This document shows, in pieces, positions 9,231-17,212 of a stretch of 20,682 nucleotides of DNA; position 1 is the first letter of the stretch; every line of letters starts with the position of its first letter. The notes under the pieces were generated by a model. The model searched no databases and was not told the origin of the DNA. It worked only from the letters and a program-made list of their open reading frames with translations. Both the position numbers and the translations under genes were made by a program. The DNA lies in the NCBI GenBank assembly GCA_900660155.1, contig CABFPE010000186.1, positions 822,398-843,079 on the forward strand, in the 5' to 3' direction. Origin of the DNA: Hofstenia miamia. Lineage: Eukaryota > Xenacoelomorpha > Acoela > Hofsteniidae.

Positions 9231-11150
9231 CAAGATCAGCAATCAACAAAAGGATCCAGATATCAAACAAATCAGTGATTACTCAGAAATGGAGACCTCT
9301 GAACAACCATAAATGAGCTTGCTACCCACAACAACAAGAAGCTTGGAAGCATTCTCACATAGACAACTCTCCACAACCATGAAATCATCCAAATCAGAGG
9401 ACTGCAAAATTTGATTGACAAAAGTAGGAAGAGAAAGAATACACCCCTACTTTATTGCCAATGGGAGAATGTGATATAGATCCCATGACAACCTATCTCC
9501 AGACACTAGAAGATTCACTAAAAACAATGCAACAGTTGGAGACAGTGATGGGTCCCAATTCCAATAGTTATCGATAAAAATAATCATCCCACATGCAACA
9601 CAATAACATCATACAAAGAAGAAGTGATAGAGAACTTTAACCATCCATACTACAGAAGCACAGTGCATATAAGATTTGATAATCACTTCATGTTGAAGGA
9701 AGCACAAAAGCTCATAAAGAATAAAGACAAACTAACAAAAAAATGCAAACAAGTGAAATATGGAGAGCATATGAGATGGACTCCAAAAGGAATTTCAAAA
9801 ATATGATTTTTGAAGCACCAGATGTCAGAGCAAGAACATCAATATGGATACTCACTGTAGCAATAACTGAAAATGAGAAGCTGGTGCTACCAATGCTGAA
9901 GAAAGAAAGAAAGAAGATCACAAGAAACAAAAAACATGAACTAGTGATAGCACCTATCCCAGCAAACATAAAAAATTGGATGCTGCAAAGCATAAGTCTA
10001 ACATCATTGTCCCTAACAAAGAAAGCATATCAGAGATTTCAGAAATATTTCACAAGACTACTAATGCAACAACACATTTTGGGGAGACCAAGCATAGTAG
10101 AACTTGCCGAATTAGACATAGAATATGTCTGAGCAAAATAAACATATTGGATGCTGCAAAGCATAAGTCTAACATCATTGTCCCTAACAAAGAAAGCATA
10201 TCAGAGATTTCAGAAATATTTCACAAGACTACTAATGCAACAACACATTTTGGGGAGACCAAGCATAGTAGAACTTGCCAATAAGACTGGAATATGTCTG
10301 AGCAAAATAGACATACTCAGTGATGAGACACAGAAATATATGTGGAGAGTGACGTCCAACATGAAACTCAGAGCTCTAAAACGGCAACCATGAGTAACAA
10401 AAAAAAATCGAGAAACACTAGAAGTGAAAAAGAAAATAGAAACAGTTGGCATAAACGAAATAATTATGAACAAAATGAAACGTTTTCTAAAGGAGTATCC
10501 ACAATGTGCTTATACAAAAATAATAAAAAGACCAGAGATAATGAGATCAGAAGGCCAAAAACGCCCAATTGAAATAATCAAGATGGTAAGTAAATCACAA
10601 GAAGAGATGCAGCTAGAAGATATGCCTTTACAGTCAACCACAATAGCATTAACACTGAAAACCCAAAAGGAAATTGATAAAATCAATATCAAGAAGTGGG
10701 ATGACACAATGCCCAGCAAAATCTCTTGGCTACATACAGATGATGAGAGACTACTAGTTGAAATAACCATCAAGTGTGAATGGAAAGACAACATAGTTCA
10801 ATGAATCTATGGAGAAGTATATGAAAAGGACACCAAGTTGCTCATAAAAAGAGAGCTGAAACAAATGTTGGAACCACAAAATCAACTTGCAGTAGATATA
10901 GAGTGTATCACATCAAAATTAGTCATTAAACCAGAGACAGCACACAATTTAATGAAAAATGGTCTAACAAACACATTTTGGGAAAATATAAAGAAATCAA
11001 AGAACAACTACCCAGCAACATTTGGCATAGCAACCACATCAAAAATGGATGGATTGTACCAAACAATAGAAAGTCACACAATGACATTGCTGTTACAGTG
11101 TACACTGCCACCAACTATATTGATACCAATGCTTCTACCAACATGGTGAT
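9231..11150 (+). other. Unrecognised, partly open middle section of element 1
   Basis: Long plus-strand open pieces, broken by frameshifts and TGA or TAA stops, cover this section with a lysine- and glutamate-rich, protein-like composition. Examples are 9743-10132, 10424-10804 and 10838-11149 (127, 126 and 103 codons). I recognise no domain with confidence. One frame of 9976-10284 reads NIIVPNKESISEISEIFHK followed by THFGETK, weakly like an integrase His-His finger. The order NC, PR, RT, this, IN does not fit a normal gypsy element, where RT should be followed by RNase H. It may be a second inserted element or a displaced gag- or env-like ORF. Confidence 0.4.
9975..10316 (+). repeat. 171-bp tandem duplication, 134 bp identical
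   Basis: Unit 1 starts at 9975 and unit 2 at 10146, an offset of 171 bp or 57 codons, so the reading frame is kept. The first 134 bases (9975-10108 and 10146-10279) are identical, starting ATTGGATGCTGCAAAGC and ending GTAGAACTTGCC. The last 37 or so bases of each unit differ at several positions and by a 2-base indel. This is a recent duplication, or one homogenised by gene conversion, in otherwise heavily mutated sequence. Confidence 0.95.
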
Positions 11151-11520
11151 TAAAGAACAAGAAAGCAGCCAATGCTGAATGGCATGAAGAAAGCACATAC
11201 ATAAACTCACTACAGCAGGCAGAAGACAAAGTAAAAGACAAAAGATACATCAAATCTAAAGAAACACTACTATGAAATGACAACAAAGGAAGGATATATA
11301 TAGAGGGAACAGTAACACCATACGACATCTATAAAGAATGAGAGCTGATACACAAACAAATTGGAAAGGTACACAATGAAATAGAAAAACGCTGCACCAA
11401 AACAGTGATGCTCTTTTCAGGGATCAATGATATAGTCTGAGGAGAACAATGGAGCACAACATACTGATACTGTGATGTGATGCAATGAGTAGAAATCATA
11501 ACAATGATTTCAATTAGGAA
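11151..11520 (+). pseudogene. Integrase N-terminal zinc-binding region, broken
   Basis: A frame across 11160-11500 reads, in order, KGRIYIEGTV, ELIHKQIGKVHNEIEKRCTK, VMLFSGINDIV and, near 11470-11485, YCDVMQ. This follows the H2C2 integrase finger, as does element 2, where the residues are better kept (IHKNGHIG). The second His of the H-H pair and the first Cys of the C-C pair appear lost. Five TGA stops interrupt it, several where Trp or Arg is expected. The domain normally helps multimerise the enzyme that inserts the cDNA. The catalytic DDE core does not follow, so the integrase is deleted downstream. Confidence 0.6.
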
Positions 11521-11649
11521 AGAACAACCCTGAAAAAATCACTAGAGAGGAAGTGTGGCATAACATAAGTGCATTCTATGATGAAGCTTCAGTCTCAAAA
11601 TCACTATGATCTACATATGAATTCTTTTCATCAAACACAAGAAGATGCT

Positions 11650-11787
11650 TACTACAGAAAAAGATATAGTCCTAAAACTAACAAAAGAGGAGCAAGATCA
11701 AAATTTTTATTGGGAAATGCCAGAAGTAAACAACCTAATAAGAAGAGCAGTGGAGATGGTCCATGGAGAAAGAGTGGTCATCCTTAA
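11650..11787 (+). pseudogene. Terminal open frame of element 1 before the LTR
   Basis: From about 11650 one frame reads LTTEKDIVLKLTKEE, then FYWEMPEVNNLIRRAVEMVH and GERVVILN, ending at TAG 11788-11790 just before the purine-rich tract and the LTR. Its place suggests the C-terminal end of Pol or of a third ORF. No domain is recognised. A different frame at 11569-11787 is also open and may be a shadow. Confidence 0.35.
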
Positions 11788-11808
11788 TTAGCTATGCTGG
11801 AGGGTAAG

Positions 11809-12192
11809 TGTGGCATAATACATGTGTGTGGTCAAAGAAAGAGAAAATAAGGACACAACTAAGACTAACAGTATAATAAATTGATTAAATTGTAAACACA
11901 CAGTTATCATCATTTGATTATTTTGTACAATTTTTATATAGTGTAGTTTGACATTAGTTACATCAGCAATAGTTTGGCAAAATAATAAAAGACGAACTCA
12001 CATAAGCTAATTAATGCTGACATTGCACAAATAATTAGCAGATGAAGAAAAAGAGGAAAAATCGTCAACAACATTAAAGAACAGGTACTAGCTGATTGTT
12101 TAATTGTTTACAGAAATTTAGTATAAATATGCAGAATGGTTGTGATTGTGATGAACGAATTTTACTGGATTTACTCTGTTATTTTGTATTCA
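11809..12192 (+). repeat. Probable 3' LTR of element 1
   Basis: A 384-bp segment starts TGTGGCATAA and ends TATTCA, so it has TG...CA ends. It is preceded by the purine-rich GGAGGGTAAG, a plausible second-strand primer, and lies directly after the last open frame. It contains TATAAATA at 12122-12129, placed as an LTR promoter would be, and an AATAAAA word near 11982. The second LTR that would prove the call is not in the window, so both boundaries are inferred. Confidence 0.5.
12122..12129 (+). promoter_or_regulatory. TATA box of the putative LTR
   Basis: TATAAATA inside the proposed LTR, about 70 bases before its 3' end. It is the best promoter-like word near element 1. Confidence 0.4.
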
Positions 12193-12648
12193 GCTTATTT
12201 AATTAATTAATGGAAAGCTAAATGTTCAAGCATGAGAGTCGCCTGCAGGTGGTCCCCAGATCAAGTTAAAGGTATTTAGGAGCAACTGTACTATCCATCC
12301 TTTCAAAACTGCAGTGCAGCCAGTAGCCAGGACTTCTGACATGCTATTAGGATAGGGGTACAAATAGGGGTTTTTTATCCATTGTAGCTTTCCTATCAAT
12401 TCACTCACAAATAAGAAATGTCTCTTATAACTCAAACTAGGCTAACCCTTTTTAGATCTAATTTGTCATTTCCAATAATAAAACCTATTATACATATGAG
12501 GTGCCTATGAGACCTGATCACTGCCATTTGGCTTATATTGTTTGTATTTTTATTGTATTAGATTGTATTTCAACCTATCAACCAGTAATCATTTCATGCT
12601 TTCTGCTGACTGCATTGGTTACTCACATGTATCTTAGGGCTCAATGTA
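12193..12648. other. Intergenic, unrecognised
   Basis: Slightly less AT-rich than average. A minus-strand frame at 12226-12435 (69 codons) matches nothing I know. This is the left flank of the mariner insertion. Confidence 0.4.
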
Positions 12649-12697
12649 CAGGGTGTTCACGATCTCCCCGCCGTTTTTTAAACTCAATCATAATGAA
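12649..12697 (+). repeat. Left terminal inverted repeat
   Basis: 49 bases starting CAGGGTGTTCACGATCTCCC. It matches the reverse complement of 13189-13237 at 47 of 49 positions. Confidence 0.95.
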
Positions 12698-12739
12698 AAA
12701 TAATGATTAAAATAAACACTAATTATATTACCAACAACA

Positions 12740-12805
12740 AACATAAAATTAAAGCAAGTGTTCAATGTGTCATCCATTACTTTCAATACACAGATTGCAT
12801 TTGTA
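12740..12805 (-). pseudogene. Mariner transposase C-terminal tail (inverted fragment)
   Basis: On the minus strand one frame reads CNLCIESNG, a TGA, HIEHLL and then TAA. This is the usual C-terminus of mariner-family transposases, in which a Cys- and Ile-containing strand is followed by N-G-G-H-I/F-E-H-L-L and stop. The second Gly codon (GGA) has become TGA. In an intact element this end points to the 3' inverted repeat, which fits the left end here being the original 3' end. Only about 20 codons remain. Confidence 0.6.
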
Positions 12806-12824
12806 ATCAAATTGATAATCAATA

Positions 12825-13202
12825 ATGGAATACAGAGACTATATGTTAGATGAAATTTCAATGATTGTTTCCTATGCGACGGTGTTTAACTGAGAAGAGG
12901 CATGCTGCAAGTTCTCTGAAAGGTATAATAAAGAAGCCCCACCTGTACGAACTCTATGTAACTGGAAAAACCGTTTCAGAGAAACATTATCAGTGCTTCC
13001 ACGGCCACCAATAGGAAATCACAGGAACAGACGATTATCAAGTGAGAAGAGGGAAGCAATTGTTTCAGCTTTTGGTGATTGCCCCACTACATCTCAAAGA
13101 AAGGTAAGTCAAGCTGTTGGTGTATCTGTCTCTTCAGTGCATAAAGTTTTAAAAGAAGAGAAAATCCGCCCCTTCAAATTCACAAGAGTTCATTATGATT
13201 GA
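12825..13202 (+). pseudogene. Mariner transposase N-terminal DNA-binding region, truncated
   Basis: One frame from ATG 12825 to TGA 13200-13202 (125 codons) carries a single in-frame TGA at 12891-12893, a likely CGA-to-TGA decay. Two helix-turn-helix units are visible. The first spans FSERYNKEAPPVRTLCNWK (about residues 30-48). The second spans the segment TTSQRKVSQAVGVSVSSVHK (about residues 91-110), followed by VLKEEKIRPFKFTRVHYD. A basic linker, RPPIGNHRNRR, lies between. Such paired helix-turn-helix domains bind the terminal repeats. The frame stops inside the right inverted repeat, and the catalytic domain that should follow is missing. Confidence 0.8.
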
Positions 13203-13237
13203 GTTTAAAAAACGGTGGGGAGATCGCGAACACCCTG
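13189..13237 (+). repeat. Right terminal inverted repeat
   Basis: 49 bases ending CGCGAACACCCTG, the inverted partner of 12649-12697. The last codons and stop of the truncated transposase frame lie within it. Confidence 0.95.
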
Positions 13238-13757
13238 TATGTTTATAAATGTAGGGATATTATATGTAAGGAATTATAAGCTAAAGCATCCCAGTTGCTT
13301 TATCATTCCTTATTTGCTTAATGACAATAACAAGGGTAATCAATGCAATAAATTACTAGGTTACACAACACACAAAATCACTGAGAACACTATTCATGCA
13401 CTGTGAGTCTCATTGGCGAATCCTGAGGTTTCCTTAAAAAATGGAGCTGCTGCAAAGTTTTGCTTAGTTGGAACTCTCTTCTCTTGCATGGTCCAGCAGC
13501 AGGTTTCAACCCTGTAATATCACGTACTCCCGATCTAAACAGAATGTTATAGTTAGTAAGCCCAGATCTGCTGGGGCAATTGTAATAACAATAGTAATAT
13601 GATATGATAGGGTGTGATTATGGAATCTCTCACCCCTCGGAACACAGGAAAAGCATAAATGTTATTGCAATTATACCTATTTCGCTCAAATTAAGGGTTG
13701 GCAAGATTCTACACCAGTAAACACAAATATTATACATGAATAGATTTGTGTAAAGCC
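13238..13757. other. Intergenic, unrecognised
   Basis: Right flank of the mariner insertion. Short open frames only. No LTR or protease that would belong to the next gypsy fragment was seen. Confidence 0.4.
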
Positions 13758-14225
13758 CATTGGCAGGTACTGATGGAGCCAGAAGATATTGAGAAAACCG
13801 CATTCACAACACCATACTGCTCATTCAAGTGGATGCATATGGCATTCGGATTGTGTAATGTGCTGTGACAAAAGTTCTAAAACAAAACAAAAGGAAGATC
13901 AAAGATGAAGTATGTGCATATATTGACGGCATACTAGTAGCAAGTGGTACGGTGCAGGAGCAAATAAAAAAATTAGATTGAACACTAACCATTTTATACA
14001 ACGCAGGGTAAGAGTAAATGGCAAAAGTAGTGTTCCTGGGATGGCAGATAGAACAGGGAAAGATAAAAATGAAAAATATTGCATAAGCAATGGTACAAAA
14101 CATCCAGAGGCCAAAAACTAAGAAAGATTATTACAGATCGTTTATACCAAATATAGCACAGAAGACCAACAAAATGACAGCACTGATGAAAAATTCGGCA
14201 ATATTTGAATGGTCATGGAAATAAC
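13758..14225 (+). pseudogene. Gypsy reverse transcriptase, catalytic Asp lost
   Basis: The palm begins HWQVLMEPEDIEKTAFTTPY, then WMHMAFGLCNV and two stops. In another frame the catalytic box reads AYIDGILVAS at 13916-13945: the second Asp of YIDD is Gly (GGC at 13928-13930), which would abolish polymerase activity. Downstream come VFLGWQIEQGKIKMK and YYRSFIPNIAQKTNKMTALM then FEWSW, the connection segment just before RNase H. At least three frame changes and several TGA, TAA or TAG stops are present. Confidence 0.8.
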
Positions 14226-14640
14226 AAGACAGTTAAGCAGCATAAAAAAGGAATTAGCTAAACTGCCATCATTAAACACACCGGATTATGATGGTTTACT
14301 CTAGATTGCAATACCAGCAATGGGCCAGATTAAAAACAGCAGAGAAGTACGAATTCAATTTTTCAGCAGGAAACTCAAACAGAGTGAAGAAAATTACGGA
14401 TCAACTAAACTCGAAATGCTCATATTGGTGGACAGCATAAAAAAATTTAATACTTTCTGACAGGTCAAGCATTCAGAGTAAGAACAGACAATAGTGGTCT
14501 GGCAAGGTTGAAAAAATTCTCAGGTGATAACTCCTCAATAGTATTTAGATGGATAGAATACCTAAATGAGTTTAAATTTACAATCAAAGACCACAAAGGA
14601 ACCAGAATATCAACAAGACACGGAAAAAATGGATGGAGAA
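14226..14640 (+). pseudogene. Gypsy RNase H domain, broken
   Basis: The region starts with KELAKLPSLNTPDYDG, then after a TAG and a short deletion of the first catalytic strand continues IQFFSRKLKQSEENYGSTKL with the acidic EML. A frameshift at about 14458 leads to FLTGQAFRVRTDN, with the catalytic Asp of the T-D-H/N box. FRWIEYLNEFKFTIKDHKGT follows at about 14548-14605. RNase H normally removes the RNA strand after reverse transcription. The order of motifs and their spacing are those of Ty3/gypsy. The C-terminal catalytic Asp region is frameshifted. Confidence 0.8.
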
Positions 14641-14869
14641 AAGAAACAATTTGAATTCCTACCACATAGTGAACATGAGAACTTATCAGAGATAAATACT
14701 GATAAAAAAGGTAAACCAATAATGCCAATAAAAATAAAAGAGGAGATAACAGAAGCAGAAATTGTCAAAAACAGCGAACTGACATAATCCTGACAGAAGT
14801 AATCAGAAAAATCAAAGATGACAAAAAAACAACTTGGGAAAATCACTAACAGTTATTTCCAAAGATATA

Positions 14870-15020
14870 CATGGAAAGTGAACAAAAACGGGTTATTATA
14901 TATTGAAGGCAAGTCACTGAGGGTAGCAATACCTGAATAATACAAAAGAGAACTATTGAGGAAGATACACAAGAATGGACACATTGGAATAATACAAAAC
15001 AAAATGGTGTTTAATGTAAG
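14870..15020 (+). pseudogene. Integrase zinc-binding finger (H2C2), truncated
   Basis: In frame from 14881, NKNGLLYIEGKSLRVAIPE is followed by a TAA at 14938-14940, then YKRELLRKIHKNGHIGIIQN and KMVFN. The His pair (H-K-N-G-H) is intact. The Cys pair and the catalytic core should follow, but the similarity stops at about 15020, so the element is cut there. Confidence 0.75.
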
Positions 15021-15327
15021 GTTGTGTAGCTGATGTTACCTTGGAGTATACAAGAAACCCTTGTTATTCAATGCCAGGCCTTAGTTACCACCACTTCCTG
15101 ATATGTGTTAGAAATTTTGTAGTGAGCATTTACTTCTTTGACAATACTAGAGGCTTAAAAGCCGAATCTAAACTAGTTCTTATAATTTCTGCCAGTGAGC
15201 ATGTAGGCCAGCTGTTGATGGCAGTTTTGCAATCTCACTCTCACTGTAAATCAATTGCAAGCTTAATGATTGTTCAAGTGGTGGAAGCTGACACGAAACT
15301 ATTTAACTGATTGTAACCCTAGATGCG
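15021..15327. other. Intergenic, unrecognised
   Basis: A plus-strand frame at 15041-15310 has no family likeness. Its minus strand lies just 3' of the conserved part of inverted-repeat copy 2 and may hold the decayed rest of that unit (TIIKLAIDLQ against TIIHSLRLNQ in copy 1). Confidence 0.35.
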
Positions 15328-15562
15328 TGGCTCAAATGGAGGAAGAAGACGCGGGCGATGTTGGGTTTCAATATCATTCAGGTCAAGCCGTAGGGTTGGG
15401 TTAGTGTTTTGTGCTTTAAAAATGAGCATGATATTTGCAAAAGTTATTGCTTTTAACTCAAGTTATTACTAATATTTTTCATTGTTATTTTGGAAATATG
15501 TTGCTATGAATTAATATTTATATATTTGTAAAGGTAATTGAAATTAACATTAGTGAACATCT
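15328..15562 (-). repeat. Dispersed inverted repeat pair, copy 2
   Basis: This is the reverse complement partner of 2024-2246. On the minus strand it carries the same landmarks in the same order, ending with a coding-like part that reads DLNDIETQHRPRLLPPFEPR and then TAG. The candidate acceptor of copy 1 (TTTTCAG) is TTTTTAAAG here, and the donor-like GTAAGATG is replaced by CATCAGATG, so splicing signals are not kept. The copy lies about 180 bp downstream of the receptor's stop codon on the same strand. A short minus-strand frame before it (to 15550) reads FKILLGHEVEF, faintly like VLIGH of copy 1. Confidence 0.7.
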
Positions 15563-15679
15563 GATGATATTTGTTCAAATATATTTTTTGAAACAAACTC
15601 AACCTCGTGGCCTAACAATATTTTAAAAATATTGAGCTTAAGACAGAATTGTAATTTAAAAAACAACGTTTCTACATCC

Positions 15680-15685
15680 TTTATT
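15680..15685 (-). terminator. Candidate polyadenylation signal of the receptor gene
   Basis: AATAAA on the minus strand (TTTATT on the plus), about 55 bases after the receptor stop codon. It is the first canonical hexamer found downstream, but such words are common in AT-rich DNA. Confidence 0.4.
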
Positions 15686-15740
15686 ACAACAATCAAATAT
15701 AATTTTCCCAAAATAATTGAAACATTACTTTGTTGAATAA

Positions 15741-16649
15741 CTATGATAAGACTTGATATGTACAATATTTTTTAAGATACCTGCTAAGCTTCATTCGAAA
15801 AGCACTTCCTGCAATCGCGAACAAAACGAGACTAATGGAGGAAAAGAGAACTAAAAATAATTCAAATAATTGTAATACAACTTTTATGATGCATGTATCT
15901 ATTTTTAACAGCAATACTACGTCAATTACTATATGAGGAATGAAAAGCAATACAAAGAGCCAAGAAATTAAACTTAGTGATTTCTTTGACAGTTTTAACT
16001 GATTGATATGTTTCGCAGTGTTCACATTCAAAATATCACCAAGCTTTGATAATTTCCAAGATGTCATGAAGTTAAATGCAAGTACAACAGAAATGTTTAA
16101 TACTGTGAAAAATCTCCAAGTGAATCGAAACAAACTTTTAAAAACCAAGATTGGTACGCAAAAGTGATTTTCAATTTTAAAAAAGGTTAGACCACTCGTG
16201 TATATTATTAAGAATACAATTGTCGAAGAGAAAAATATAATTTTCCAAATTTTCCTTGGTTCTGATTGCATTTTAAAATATTGAAATGGCTTGAATAAAG
16301 CAAATACCCTATTGGTGCAAATTAACACCACAGCCCATTGAACAAGCGCAGTTGTAGCTGCATCCAGACTCATTATCATTTTACATAGGTATAAATTATT
16401 CTTTAAAATGATTTGAAGTAAGAAATCAAATGGATTGAGAATTCCATCAAACAGTAAGCTTAGAATATTCCATATTGCCAACCACTGGAAAGCTATCCTT
16501 GTCGAAGCATCATGAACATCTTCAAATGTAAAAAGGTAGACGCAATTGATAAGCATTCCAAAGCAGGATATCGGGACGTTCAAATACATAATTGATTGAG
16601 CAACACCTTTTAAGTTTTCGTTTTCACATTCTCCTATTGTTTTGTTCAT
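15741..16649 (-). CDS. Divergent rhodopsin-type G-protein-coupled receptor
   Basis: A 302-residue intronless frame with seven hydrophobic segments at about residues 17-41, 52-81, 86-115, 134-157, 172-197, 224-249 and 256-280. The start ATG is preceded in frame by TAA two codons upstream. Residue 2 begins an N-glycosylation site (NKT). Cys89 at the top of helix 3 and Cys164 in loop 2 fit the conserved disulfide. The G-protein-contacting DRY box reads TNRV (112-115), keeping only Arg. Helix 6 has ISWLFVLLFIP without CWxP. NPxxY in helix 7 is absent, although AGSAFRMKLSRYLKK gives a normal helix 8. Family members sense peptides, amines or other ligands at the plasma membrane. The ligand cannot be told. 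There are no stops or frameshifts, unlike everything around it. LINE remains lie just upstream. Confidence 0.85.
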   Translation of the reverse strand: MNKTIGECENENLKGVAQSIMYLNVPISCFGMLINCVYLFTFEDVHDASTRIAFQWLAIWNILSLLFDGILNPFDFLLQIILKNNLYLCKMIMSLDAATTALVQWAVVLICTNRVFALFKPFQYFKMQSEPRKIWKIIFFSSTIVFLIIYTSGLTFFKIENHFCVPILVFKSLFRFTWRFFTVLNISVVLAFNFMTSWKLSKLGDILNVNTAKHINQLKLSKKSLSLISWLFVLLFIPHIVIDVVLLLKIDTCIIKVVLQLFELFLVLFSSISLVLFAIAGSAFRMKLSRYLKKYCTYQVLS

Positions 16650-16843
16650 AGTTGATTAAAAAATTGCGGTAAAGCAATCATTTTTTATATTTCATATCTA
16701 TATTTCATGTTTATAGCAGTACACCAAATACATATTTATAAAAATATATATAAAAATGATGTACAAATCTACAAACTAAAGATACTTAAAATAAATCTAA
16801 AAAAACACAAAATTTACAAATTAAAAATAGAAAAGAGTTAAAC
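16650..16843. other. Upstream region of the receptor gene
   Basis: Very AT-rich. No TATA box stands out at a fixed distance. Two near-repeats of TATATTTCAT occur at about 16686-16709; they may be the 3' tail repeats of the LINE fragment that ends at 16844, or simple-sequence noise. The receptor promoter, if present, must lie in or beyond this 190-bp gap, so the LINE sequence may overlap it. Confidence 0.35.
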
Positions 16844-17080
16844 TTAAATTTTTTGCTTTGGAATTTTTGAATGCCCGTATTTACATTGGTTTGTTAACAA
16901 ATTTTTCTTGAATAGTTTCTTAAATGTTCTTATATTATGTTCTTTTCTTATCTGTAGTGGTAACTTGTTCCAATATTTACAAACTGTAGGTGTTAAGGCG
17001 TCTCTCCAAAACTTATTCACTACTTTTACTCTGCATGCCGATTTATTTGTTCTGTTATTTACGCTAACATTGTTGAAACA
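16844..17080 (-). pseudogene. LINE reverse transcriptase C-terminal tail (5'-truncated copy)
   Basis: On the minus strand one uninterrupted frame reads NVSVNNRTNK, RVKVVNKFWRDALTPTV, CKYWNKLPLQIRKEHNIRTF and KKLFKKNLL before TAA at 16844-16846. The W-N-x-L-P, I-R and F-K-x-x-L pattern is the classic end of Jockey/CR1-type LINE polyproteins. The wording differs from the end of the neighbouring LINE (FNNMPIKFR), so this is a different family. About 78 codons survive, as expected from abortive target-primed insertion. Confidence 0.75.
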
Positions 17081-17212
17081 TTTTTATTAAACTTGCATAT
17101 ATAATATAATAAATTGGAGATACTACTACTAGATTTCAATTTGCTTTATTAAATAAGCAATGCTATAAACTAAGTGAGTCACAGAATCACAGTAAATTTA
17201 GCAGTGGAGCAT

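Larger units (their letters stand above)
8024..12192 (+). mobile_element. Ty3/gypsy-type LTR retroelement 1, decayed and rearranged
   Basis: Recognisable parts in order are: gag zinc knuckle (8046-8087), aspartic protease (8153-8668), a short reverse transcriptase piece (8716-8904), a long unrecognised section (8905-11150), integrase zinc-binding region (about 11260-11500), a terminal open frame (about 11650-11787), a purine-rich GGAGGGTAAG and a probable 3' LTR (11809-12192). The gag, protease, RT, integrase order is that of Ty3/gypsy. No 5' LTR is visible and most of RT and all of RNase H are absent, so the copy cannot move by itself. Many in-frame stops and frameshifts show long decay. The middle section may be a different element inserted or joined here. 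Confidence 0.75.
12649..13237 (+). mobile_element. Mariner-family non-autonomous transposon, 589 bp, TA-flanked
   Basis: Terminal inverted repeats of 49 bp (12649-12697 and 13189-13237) begin CAGGGTGTTC and differ at only two positions. Both ends are bounded by TA (12647-12648 and 13238-13239), the duplication made by Tc1/mariner transposases. The interior holds two transposase fragments in opposite orientation: a C-terminal tail on the minus strand and an N-terminal DNA-binding region on the plus strand. The catalytic D,D-D/E core is absent. It is thus a defective copy that would need transposase from elsewhere. Near-identical ends suggest fairly recent mobility compared with its neighbours. 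Confidence 0.9.
13758..15020 (+). mobile_element. Ty3/gypsy-type retroelement 2, internal fragment
   Basis: An RT (13758-14200), RNase H (about 14235-14620), linker and integrase zinc finger (14881-15010) follow each other in normal Ty3/gypsy order with several frameshifts and stops. Protease, gag, integrase core and LTRs are missing on both sides. Wording in the integrase finger and RT resembles element 1 (KTAF.TP, YIEG), so the two may be relatives. Both carry the same RT segment, so they are separate copies rather than halves of one. Confidence 0.8.

Noticed and set aside
9712..9993. Minus-strand hydrophobic frame resembling a membrane protein.
   Set aside because: It is the antisense of a Lys/Glu-rich plus-strand frame, which always gives Phe/Leu/Ser-rich antisense. 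It has no independent support.
11549..11561. GTGTGGCATAA repeated at 11549 and 11808, considered as an LTR start or target duplication.
   Set aside because: Similarity ends after about 12 bases, too short to support a second LTR end.
8024..14640. TGA reassigned to Trp or Arg, suggested by many in-frame TGA codons.
   Set aside because: TAA and TAG stops and frameshifts also interrupt the same elements. TGA replaces Arg, Trp and Gly positions alike, and Trp in the receptor and LINE frames is encoded by TGG. Mutational decay explains it.
15041..15310. 89-codon plus-strand frame.
   Set aside because: It begins at a non-ATG codon, matches no family, and lies opposite the likely 3' part of inverted-repeat copy 2.
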